From Glutamicibacter soli (GTDB taxonomy: Bacteria > Actinomycetota > Actinomycetes > Actinomycetales > Micrococcaceae), in NCBI RefSeq assembly GCF_003309065.1, contig NZ_POAF01000004.1:248001-312000 (forward strand): 64,000 nt of DNA, written 5' to 3'. Made by a program: the position numbers and the translations under genes. The notes below the pieces were generated by a model that saw only the letters and a list, made by a program, of their open reading frames with translations, searched no databases and had not been told where the DNA came from. Positions 57,677 through 64,000 of the stretch are shown piece by piece (the stretch's first letter is position 1; each line of letters opens with the position of its first letter).

Positions 57677-58126
57677 GTGAATACCATCAAGCGACACACT
57701 GCAGATATCGAGTACGAGCAGATGCTTCTCAGCCGCTATTTCGTGGCGCAGCATCGGCGGGGAAACGGATTGGACCGCAGCGCGTACCTGATCCTGAGCC
57801 ACATCGATGCGCGCGGGCCGATGACGATCGGCGAGCTGAGCTCCGCGCTGCGTCTGGACGCCTCGACCTTGCAGCGGCAAGTGGCCGCGATTGTGCGCGA
57901 CGGGTTGCTGGAGCGGGGCTTGGACCCGAACGGAAGCGCCGCCCGAAAGCTGACGATGACCTCGCATGGCCGCGACATGCTGGAAACCGATCGTGACGGA
58001 TATATCCAGGACCTCGACGCCATCACTGCAGACTGGTCGGCGGAGGACGTCAACACTTTTGCCGAACTGCTGCGGCGCTACAACGGGGCCATCGAGGAGT
58101 TCCGGGACGTCAAGAATTCACGTTGA
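57677..58126 (+). CDS. MarR-family regulator
   Basis: 149 residues from a GTG at 57677 (AAAGGG just upstream). Winged helix with L-I-L-S-H-I-D-A-R-G-P-M-T-I-G-E-L (about 40-56), recognition helix D-A-S-T-L-Q-R-Q-V-A-A-I (62-73) and wing L-D-P-N-G-S-A-A-R-K-L. Dimerises through terminal helices. Probably represses the divergent MFS gene and itself through the palindrome between them. Confidence 0.87.
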   Translation: MNTIKRHTADIEYEQMLLSRYFVAQHRRGNGLDRSAYLILSHIDARGPMTIGELSSALRLDASTLQRQVAAIVRDGLLERGLDPNGSAARKLTMTSHGRDMLETDRDGYIQDLDAITADWSAEDVNTFAELLRRYNGAIEEFRDVKNSR

Positions 58127-58155
58127 CCCCCGCGGTAGCCGCGTGCGGGGCTTTT
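58127..58155 (+). terminator. Terminator after MarR gene
   Basis: CCCCGC/GCGGGG outer stem with inner CCGCGG/CCGCG pairing, then CTTTT. Confidence 0.75.
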
Positions 58156-58285
58156 CCAGCTGCCATCTCGACCATGGCCAGACGGGCACGAAGTCTGAAT
58201 GAAACCTTGGATGCATCGAAGATCGGTGTATTGAAGCGTAGTCTCGGGACGACCGTTGAACGTTTGGACCAGCGAGGAGTGAACA

Positions 58286-58564
58286 ATGGATGGATGCGAA
58301 AGCAAAAACTACAACTTGTCACTGTCCCTGACAACGGATCAATATGACGACCTGACAACCGCGCTGGAAGCGCATCGTGACGGCTTGCGCCGCATCGCCG
58401 GCCAAGCCGCCAACGGCTTCGGTCTGGGTTCCGGATACTGGAATGGGCGGGCCGAGGAAGTCCAGGAGCTTTTGAGCTGTGTGCGCCGGCTTGCGCAAGG
58501 CGAAAATTCCTCCGGAGTCAATGATGCTTCAGGTAATTCGTCGAGGCGCTTCCCTCCGAAATGA
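58286..58564 (+). CDS. Small hypothetical protein
   Basis: 92 residues; GAGGAG eight bases before the ATG supports translation. Hydrophilic, with a helix L-T-T-D-Q-Y-D-D-L-T-T-A-L-E-A-H (15-30) and no Cys motif or membrane segment. Family not recognised. It follows the MarR terminator by 130 bases, so it probably has its own promoter. Confidence 0.55.
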   Translation: MDGCESKNYNLSLSLTTDQYDDLTTALEAHRDGLRRIAGQAANGFGLGSGYWNGRAEEVQELLSCVRRLAQGENSSGVNDASGNSSRRFPPK

Positions 58565-59493
58565 CGGGCAGTTCATATTGATAGTCGAAAGGGCGATTCG
58601 AGTTGCCAGCTGTATTCGCGGCGTCCGAGCTTTCCGGAGCAGGATTGCTTGGCACAAGAGTTGAGGCCGTTCCATCTTGATGGAACGGCCTCAATCATGC
58701 GCGGGCGGCGTACCGACGCTCCGCAATGGCCGTGTCGGACTAGATGGCGAGCCGCCGCACGTATTGCGGCATCCTGGTGCCGGCGTACCCGGAAACTCGG
58801 GACCAGATGCGCGACTGCGCTGTGCTTCCAATACTTCACCCGGCAGGTGAGCATGACTTCGAGCTCGGCTCGCGCGAACAGCGATCCGATCTGCATGGCA
58901 TCCGCTTCAACGTCAACGGTTTCAATGCCTGATTGGGCCTGGCAACTCAGTAGCTTGAGCTCATCGGAAGCTGGGTCGATGATGGCCACGAGGACCGTTT
59001 TCCCGCGCATTCACACCAGGCCCATGGCATCGGTGACGGATTCCTTGGCTCCAATCATGGCAACCGGCATGTGTACTGGCTCCACCTTGTTTGTATCTTT
59101 CCGAGCGGTCACATCAGTCACGGCGCACACCTCGCCAACGCAGGTTTCGGCGTGGATTCGCGATGCTGCGCAGTGTCCAAGAAATACCATGGGAAAAAGT
59201 AGTCCACTTTTCGAGGAACTTGCGCGAAGCCCCACGTGAATGTTCCGGTGGACGGTGAAGTTCGCGCCGGGGATTTCCCATGCAAAGCGCCCGGAGCTTC
59301 GCGACAAAGTCGGACTGGTTCCCTCAGCGGGCTGGTAATTGTTTTTCGAATCCAGGGTGCGCTGCACTGGCGCAAACATGTCGAATCGCCTGGCAAGAAC
59401 TATCGGACTCTGCCAGAATTCGAGTGATTCCAGAGCGCGCATCCCGCGGTCCGGTCGCTGGAACTGCCGCGCGGACGCGGCGGCACGCAAAAA
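58565..59493. other. 929-base stretch, no confident gene
   Basis: Minus-strand frames 58573-59010 (145 residues) and 59011-59490 (159 residues) abut as TGA-ATG, and the join reads like continuous protein, but neither has a ribosome site or recognisable domain. A plus-strand frame (58649-59239) is Ser/Thr-rich, as shadows usually are. May be a decayed gene. Confidence 0.4.
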
Positions 59494-59533
59494 CCGCCGT
59501 GCCGGCAGCGATAACTCGCTGCCCGCACGGCGG
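59494..59533 (-). terminator. Terminator of the echA20-ipdAB-ipdC operon
   Basis: Arms 59494-59510 and 59517-59533 pair with one mismatch; TTTTT follows on the minus strand. 24 bases after the ipdC stop. Confidence 0.8.
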
Positions 59534-59556
59534 GCTGCATGGCCTGAGGGACTGTC

Positions 59557-60648
59557 CTACGCGAGGGCGTCCTTGCTGTTCTGCACGAAGCCCGGAAGCA
59601 CCGAGAGGCGTTCAACAGCGTCATCGATGATGCGGTCCACGAGCTGCTCGCAGGTCGGCAGGTCGTCGATGACGCCGACTACCTGTCCGGAAGCCAGCAT
59701 GCCGGCCTGCGTATCGCCATTGACCAGACCTGCCTTGAGCAGCATCGGGGTGTTGGCGGCGAGCATCATCTGGCCCCAGCTGCGCCCGGTGCTGCGCTTC
59801 ATGCGCAGTCCGTCGCGGGCCAGTCCCAGCCAGGTCTGCCCGGAAAGTTCCTTGAACTGCAGGGTGCGCCGCGCGGTGCCCAGCATTCGGCCCAGCGGCG
59901 AGCCGGATTCCAGGCTGTCGATGAACTCGGTGCGCAGCAGGCGGTGCGGCATGCCGTCGGCCTTGGTGGTCACCACGGTGCCGTCCAGCCCGAATTCGAG
60001 GTAGCGCTTCTTGATGTGCTCGGGCACGGCGCTGTCGCTGGTGAGCAGGAAGCGGGTGCCCATGCCGATGCCGGCCGCGCCGTAGGACAGCGCGGCGGCC
60101 AGGCCGCGCCCGTCGAAGAACCCGCCGGCCGCGATCACCGGGATGTCCACCGCATCCAGCACGGTGGGCAGCAGCAGGGTGGTCGGGGTGGCGCCGGTGT
60201 GGCCGCCGCCTTCGCCACCCTGGATCATCACCGCGTCGGCCCCCCAGGAGGCGACCTTTTCCGCATGGCGCGGCAGGCCGACCGAGGGGATGACCACCGC
60301 GTCGTTTTCCTTGAGCTTGTCGATCAGCTCGCGCTTGGGCGCCAGTGCGAAGGAGGCCACCTTCACGCCGTACTTGATCAGCAGATTCACCCGGTCCATG
60401 GCGTCGGCCGCATCGGCGCGCAGATTGACGCCGAAGGGTTTGTCGGTGCGGGACTTGGTCTCCACGATGGCCTTTTCAAGCTCGTCGTAGGTCATGGTCG
60501 CCGAGGCGAGGATGCCCAGGCCGCCGGCCTCGGCGGTGGCGGTGACCAGGCTTGGCCCGGCGACCCAGCCCATGCCGGTCTGCACCACTGGGTGCTGGAT
60601 TCCGGTGAGCTCGGTCAGGGAGGTGCGGATGCGGTTCGTGGTGCTCAA
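59557..60648 (-). CDS. ipdC: Flavin-dependent 5-hydroxy-HIC-CoA oxidoreductase IpdC
   Basis: 363 residues; the ATG overlaps the ipdB stop by four bases. Nitronate-monooxygenase-like FMN TIM barrel: Q-T-G-M-G-W-V-A-G-P, Q-G-G-E-G-G-G-H-T-G (about 142-151), A-A-G-G-F-F-D-G-R-G and M-G-T-R-F-L-L-T. IpdC oxidises a ring C/D CoA intermediate to HIEC-CoA ahead of EchA20. Here it is the last gene of the operon echA20-ipdA-ipdB-ipdC, matching the mycobacterial order. Confidence 0.92.
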   Translation of the reverse strand: MSTTNRIRTSLTELTGIQHPVVQTGMGWVAGPSLVTATAEAGGLGILASATMTYDELEKAIVETKSRTDKPFGVNLRADAADAMDRVNLLIKYGVKVASFALAPKRELIDKLKENDAVVIPSVGLPRHAEKVASWGADAVMIQGGEGGGHTGATPTTLLLPTVLDAVDIPVIAAGGFFDGRGLAAALSYGAAGIGMGTRFLLTSDSAVPEHIKKRYLEFGLDGTVVTTKADGMPHRLLRTEFIDSLESGSPLGRMLGTARRTLQFKELSGQTWLGLARDGLRMKRSTGRSWGQMMLAANTPMLLKAGLVNGDTQAGMLASGQVVGVIDDLPTCEQLVDRIIDDAVERLSVLPGFVQNSKDALA

Positions 60649-61412
60649 GGGCTGACCTCTTGTTCTCTGCGGTGGGCGGGGTCCAGGACCTCGCGAATCA
60701 GTCGAAGCTCCTGCTCGTCGGGCAGGCGGGTGGCAGGGATCGTTTCCGGCACGTGCAGCTCGAAGCCGGTTGCGTCCAGCACCTCGTCCAGGGGAACCCC
60801 GGGGTGCAGGCTGAGCAGCGCCATGGTGCCGCCCGGCCCGCTGAAGTCGTAGACTCCGAGGTTGGTGACCACCCGGTGCACGTGGTGGAAGCGCGCCGCC
60901 CCGGGGCCGGCGGCCTTGGCGCGGTTCGCGCCGACCCCGGTCACGAAGTCGACGTCGCGCACGAAGCTGCGCGTGGACTGCCGGGCGATCCAGTAGCTGG
61001 TGGCGTGGTTGATGGTGTTGGTGGCCGCGGCCCGGGAGCCGAGCAGCTGGCGGTGCGGCTGGAAGTGGTCCCCGATGGCCGAGAAGTTGTGGTTTCCCTC
61101 CCGGTCGATCTGCGCTCCGCCCATCACCACATGGCGCTTGCCGGCGGCGATCAGCTCGAAGAGCTCGCGGTAGGGCAGGTAGCCGGCGCTGAACTCGCTT
61201 ACCCCGCCCAGGGCCGGGACGTCCCCGTAGATGGTGGACTCGCCGTCGCTGAGCATGAGCGAGGGCGCGTGGGTCAGCGCGGCCAGCCGGGCGCCGAGCG
61301 TGGGAATGATGCCGGCCGGGCTGGCGAGGATGTCGTGCTGCCCGCGGAACAGGTCGCTGCAGGCTGCCACGGCGATCTCCGCGCGGGTGGCGGTGCTCAG
61401 GGTCTCAGGCAT
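60645..61412 (-). CDS. ipdB: COCHEA-CoA hydrolase subunit IpdB, copy 2
   Basis: 255 residues from the ATG at 61412, overlapping the ipdA stop by eight bases. Same fold as copy 1 with V-A-A-C-S-D-L-F-R, L-S-D-G-E-S and G-G-A-Q-I-D-R-E-G-N. The Q-I-D-Q-Y-G-N of copy 1 is Q-I-D-R-E-G-N here, so the active-site region has diverged. It sits in the complete echA20-ipdAB-ipdC operon, making this copy the better candidate for canonical COCHEA-CoA hydrolysis. Confidence 0.9.
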   Translation of the reverse strand: MPETLSTATRAEIAVAACSDLFRGQHDILASPAGIIPTLGARLAALTHAPSLMLSDGESTIYGDVPALGGVSEFSAGYLPYRELFELIAAGKRHVVMGGAQIDREGNHNFSAIGDHFQPHRQLLGSRAAATNTINHATSYWIARQSTRSFVRDVDFVTGVGANRAKAAGPGAARFHHVHRVVTNLGVYDFSGPGGTMALLSLHPGVPLDEVLDATGFELHVPETIPATRLPDEQELRLIREVLDPAHRREQEVSP

Positions 61413-62250
61413 GTACGGCCTCCTTCCGCCAGATGGTCTCATTTTCCAGGTACTCGGCGCGGTAGCGCTCCCACAGTGCGGGATCGGAGGCCGCGCGGGC
61501 GTACTCGCGCTGCAGCTCCTCGTTGCGCGGGTACGCCGGCAGGCAGGTGGTGAAGTGGGCGCCGCCGGGGGCCTCGTAGACGTGGTCCACCATGGTGCGG
61601 TTCAGCAGCAGCGTGGAAGGGTGCGCGCCCTCGGTCAGTTCCCGGGTGCTAACCACCGATTCGGCGCTGAGGATGGTGCGCGCGGCGGCCCGGGCGAACA
61701 GGTCGTCCACGTAGGGGTCGGGGCCCAGGCACTGCCCGTTGCCCAGCGCGTCGGCGCGGTTCAGGTGGATCAGCGCCAGATCCAGCGGCACCGCCGGCAT
61801 CGCCACCAGCGTTTCGCCGTCCTCGTAGGGTGAGGTGATGGTGCGGATCTGCGGGTTGACTGTCAGCACGTCCGAGCCCAGTCCGGTGCGGGTGACCTCG
61901 AAGGGCAGGCGCCGGCCGGCCGCGCGCAGCCCGGAGACCAGCATCGATTCGTCAAGTTCCGTGGTGGCGATGGCCCCGGATTGGCGGGCGGCCGCGAAGT
62001 GCGGGTCAACTGCGATGGAATCCAGGGTGACGAACCCGTGGACGACCTCGCGCACCTGCCCGGTGGCGCACAGCGTGCCGACGTCCGGGCCGCCGAAGCT
62101 GACGATGCGCAGGTCCTTGGCTCCGGAGCGCACCAGCGCGGCGACCAGGGCCATGGGCTTGCGCCGGGACCCCCAGCCGCCGATGCCGATGGTCATCCCG
62201 TCCTGGAACAAGCCCTGCAGCGACTGCGCCTCGATGACCTTGCCGGTCAT
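61405..62250 (-). CDS. ipdA: COCHEA-CoA hydrolase subunit IpdA, copy 2
   Basis: 281 residues from the ATG at 62250, with GGAG seven bases upstream and just after the echA20 stop; the longer open frame is antisense-free overlap with echA20. G-I-G-G-W-G-S-R-R-K-P-M-A-L-V (22-36), G-G-P-D-V-G-T-L, D-E-S-M, G-L-G-S-D-V and G-A-H-F-T-T. Shorter C-terminus than copy 1. Heteromer with copy-2 IpdB, from the operon with the KstR2-like boxes at 63014-63054. Confidence 0.92.
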   Translation of the reverse strand: MTGKVIEAQSLQGLFQDGMTIGIGGWGSRRKPMALVAALVRSGAKDLRIVSFGGPDVGTLCATGQVREVVHGFVTLDSIAVDPHFAAARQSGAIATTELDESMLVSGLRAAGRRLPFEVTRTGLGSDVLTVNPQIRTITSPYEDGETLVAMPAVPLDLALIHLNRADALGNGQCLGPDPYVDDLFARAAARTILSAESVVSTRELTEGAHPSTLLLNRTMVDHVYEAPGGAHFTTCLPAYPRNEELQREYARAASDPALWERYRAEYLENETIWRKEAVHA

Positions 62251-62252
62251 GC

Positions 62253-62999
62253 CTAGGCTCCGGTGGCGACGAAGTCGTCGCGCAGCTCGTCGGCGACGCC
62301 GCCGAGGTTCAGCTCGAAGGTGAAGCCCTGCTCGAAGCGGTAGCTGCGGTTCACGTCGATCGGGTCGATGCAGTTCAGCGCCTCCTTGGCCGCGCGGATG
62401 ACGCGCGGGTCCTTGGCGGCGATCTCGTTGGCGTAGGAGAACGCGGTCTCGTCGAGCTTGTCGGCGCTGACCACCTCGGCCACGGAGCCCAGCTCCGCCA
62501 GGCGCTGGGCGCTGATGTTCTTGCTGGTGAAGTACAAGGTGCGCAGCATGTGGGCCGGGACCAGCCGGGCCAGATGGGTGGCTGCGCCCAGCGCGCCGCG
62601 GTCCACCTCCGGCACGCCGAAGTAGGCGGTGTCGCTGGCCACGATGGTGTCCGCGTTGCCCACCAGGCCCACGCCGCCGCCCAGGCAGAAGCCGTTGACC
62701 GCGGCGATGACCGGCACCGCGCACTCGTAGATGGACTTGAATGCGGCGAAGCAGCCGCGGTTGGCGCCGAGGATGGCGTTGAAGTCCTCGGTGGACTGCA
62801 TTTCCTTGATGTCCACGCCGGCGTTGAAGCCGCGGCCCTCGGCGCGCAGGATGACCGCGCGGGTCTTGGCGTCCTTGGTGGCTTCGTTCATGGCGTCCGC
62901 GACGCCGAACCATCCGGCGACCGGCAGCGCGTTGACCGGCGGGTAGTTCATGGTGATGACGCGGACTCCGTTGGAGTGCATTGCTGAAGTGATCGACAT
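62253..62999 (-). CDS. echA20: HIEC-CoA hydrolase EchA20
   Basis: 248 residues. Crotonase-fold ring hydrolase: E-G-R-G-F-N-A-G-V-D-I-K-E-M-Q (54-68), N-R-G-C-F-A-A-F (80-87), N-G-F-C-L-G-G-G-V-G-L-V-G-N and the tail E-Q-G-F-T-F-E-L-N-L-G-G-V-A-D-E are nearly identical to mycobacterial EchA20. It hydrolyses HIEC-CoA, opening one of the two remaining rings to give COCHEA-CoA. AGGGAGG precedes the start. First gene of the leftward ring-opening operon. Confidence 0.95.
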   Translation of the reverse strand: MSITSAMHSNGVRVITMNYPPVNALPVAGWFGVADAMNEATKDAKTRAVILRAEGRGFNAGVDIKEMQSTEDFNAILGANRGCFAAFKSIYECAVPVIAAVNGFCLGGGVGLVGNADTIVASDTAYFGVPEVDRGALGAATHLARLVPAHMLRTLYFTSKNISAQRLAELGSVAEVVSADKLDETAFSYANEIAAKDPRVIRAAKEALNCIDPIDVNRSYRFEQGFTFELNLGGVADELRDDFVATGA

Positions 63000-63013
63000 T
63001 GGGACCTCCCTGT

Positions 63014-63054
63014 ACCAAACGTTTGCTTGTTTGTTACCCTAGCACTTGCTTGGT
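63014..63054. promoter_or_regulatory. KstR2-like boxes, echA20 / SDR region
   Basis: ACCAAACGTTTGCT (63014) and CCCTAGCACTTGCT (63037), each two mismatches from AnCAAGnnCTTGnT, then a CTTGGT half-site. They lie in the 107-base divergent region between echA20 and the SDR gene. Confidence 0.6.
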
Positions 63055-63106
63055 TTCAGGTACACTGGCAATCCATAAGCACCACATCGACGAAAGGAAA
63101 AAGCCC

Positions 63107-64000
63107 ATGACTGGCATTTTGAGCGGCCGCGTCGCCATCGTGACCGGCGCAGGCCGCGGACTCGGACGCGAACATGCACTAGAACTGGCCCGCCAGGGAG
63201 CGATGGTCGTGGTCAACGACTTCGGCACCACCCTGGGCGGCGCCATCGACCCGGCGAACCCGGCCCACGAAGTGGTCGCGGCCATCCGCGCCGAGGGCGG
63301 GCAGGCCGTGGCCAACGGAGCCGATGTGGCGAACTTCGAGCAGGCCGGCGCCATGGTGCAGCAGGCCATCGACACCTACGGCCGGCTGGACATCCTGGTC
63401 AACAACGCCGGATTCGTGCGCGACCGCATGCTGGTGAACACCACCGAAGAGGAATGGGACGCGGTCATCCGCGTGCACCTCAAGGGCCACTTCGCCCCGC
63501 TGCGCCACGCCTCCAAGTACTGGCGCGACGAGGCCAAGGCCGGGCGCACCCCGCAGGCCCGCGTCATCAACACCACCTCCGGCGCAGGCCTGAAGGGCAG
63601 CGTCGGACAGGCCAGCTACTCGGCCGCCAAGGCGGGCATCACCGGCCTGACCCTGGTCGCCGCCCATGAACTGGCCCGCTACGGCGTCAACGTGAACGCC
63701 ATCGCCCCGGCCGCCCGCACCCGCATGACCGAAGACGCCTTCGGCGAGACCATGGCCGCCCCGGAAGAGGGCTTCGACGCCATGAACCCGGCCAACGTCT
63801 CCCCGGTCGTGGCCTGGCTGGCCAGCGCCGGCAGTGAAGTCACCGGCCGCGTCATCGAGGTCGAAGGCGGCCGCGTATGCATCGAGGAAGGCTGGAACCA
63901 CGGCCCGCAGGTCGACTCCGGAGCCCGCTGGGAGGCCGCGGCCGTCGGCGCCCAGATCGAGCAGCTGCTGGCCCAGGCCGCCGTCCCGGAACCGGTGTAC
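63107..64000 (+). CDS. SDR-family oxidoreductase, Rv3548c-like, 3'-partial
   Basis: 298 codons from the ATG at 63107 (AAAGGAAA upstream) to the window edge, no stop. SDR of the HSD17B4/Rv3548c group: V-T-G-A-G-R-G-L-G-R-E-H-A (about 11-23), V-N-N-A-G-F-V-R-D-R-M-L-V-N-T (about 97-111), Y-S-A-A-K catalytic pair, and an extended C-terminus. Family members are about 300 residues, so little is missing. Divergent from echA20 as in mycobacterial KstR2 regulons. Likely a hydroxyacyl-CoA dehydrogenase for a ring C/D intermediate. Confidence 0.9.
   Translation, partial: MTGILSGRVAIVTGAGRGLGREHALELARQGAMVVVNDFGTTLGGAIDPANPAHEVVAAIRAEGGQAVANGADVANFEQAGAMVQQAIDTYGRLDILVNNAGFVRDRMLVNTTEEEWDAVIRVHLKGHFAPLRHASKYWRDEAKAGRTPQARVINTTSGAGLKGSVGQASYSAAKAGITGLTLVAAHELARYGVNVNAIAPAARTRMTEDAFGETMAAPEEGFDAMNPANVSPVVAWLASAGSEVTGRVIEVEGGRVCIEEGWNHGPQVDSGARWEAAAVGAQIEQLLAQAAVPEPVY

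Noticed and set aside
1-64000. Insertion sequences, integrase, attachment sites, tRNA genes
   Set aside because: No transposase- or integrase-like protein, no flanking direct repeats and no cloverleaf sequence were recognised.

Overview
The window looks like actinobacterial chromosome, probably Micrococcaceae (Arthrobacter or Glutamicibacter type). It has high G+C, AAGGAG-type ribosome sites, GTG/TTG starts and a nearly complete mycobacterial/rhodococcal-style set of steroid-degradation genes. The family assignment comes from protein resemblance; the genus is inference. No rRNA, tRNA, CRISPR array, transposase or integrase was seen. Most of the 64 kb is a steroid (or bile acid) catabolic island, with an arsenic-resistance block and a few decayed or unrelated small genes set into it.

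Left half (about 2-36 kb): opening of rings A/B and associated functions. hsaA, a 76-residue gene and hsaC are transcribed leftward; hsaD and kshB rightward. Next come kstD, facing a KshA-like protein that has lost its metal sites and a small Cys protein; fadD3 with an enoyl-CoA hydratase; an ars block (flavoprotein, arsC, acr3, arsR, arsN); kstR2 facing an epoxide-hydrolase-like gene and a PrpF-like gene; a flavin oxidoreductase; the real kshA with a second small Cys protein; an SDR; two tandem MFS transporters; a thiolase facing an EthD-like/SnoaL-like pair; a secreted-protein/membrane-protein pair; an old yellow enzyme; an MFS; a thioesterase; and an SDR. Five intergenic regions here carry an exact TCCCG-N5-CGGGA inverted repeat and two carry variants, suggesting one unidentified regulator for this half.

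Right half (about 36-64 kb): catabolism of rings C/D (HIP pathway). A branched-chain-type ABC importer with a LivM-LivG fusion is followed by an SDR-thiolase pair, a first ipdAB set, fadE31-33-like genes with a hydratase, then fadE30-ipdF-fadA6. After an MFS/MarR pair come ipdC, a second ipdAB set, echA20 and an Rv3548c-like SDR running off the end. These units, and kstR2 itself, carry sites resembling the mycobacterial KstR2 box AnCAAGnnCTTGnT (a perfect copy at 52784).

Together: KstD and KshAB break ring B, HsaA/HsaC/HsaD process ring A, FadD3 activates HIP, FadE30/IpdF/IpdC/EchA20/IpdAB/FadE31-33/FadA6 open and degrade rings C and D, and MFS and ABC transporters move substrates. The flavin reductase HsaB and the sterol side-chain genes are not in the window. 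The most unusual features are the metal-less KshA paralogue, the paired small Cys proteins, and the two-regulator architecture.
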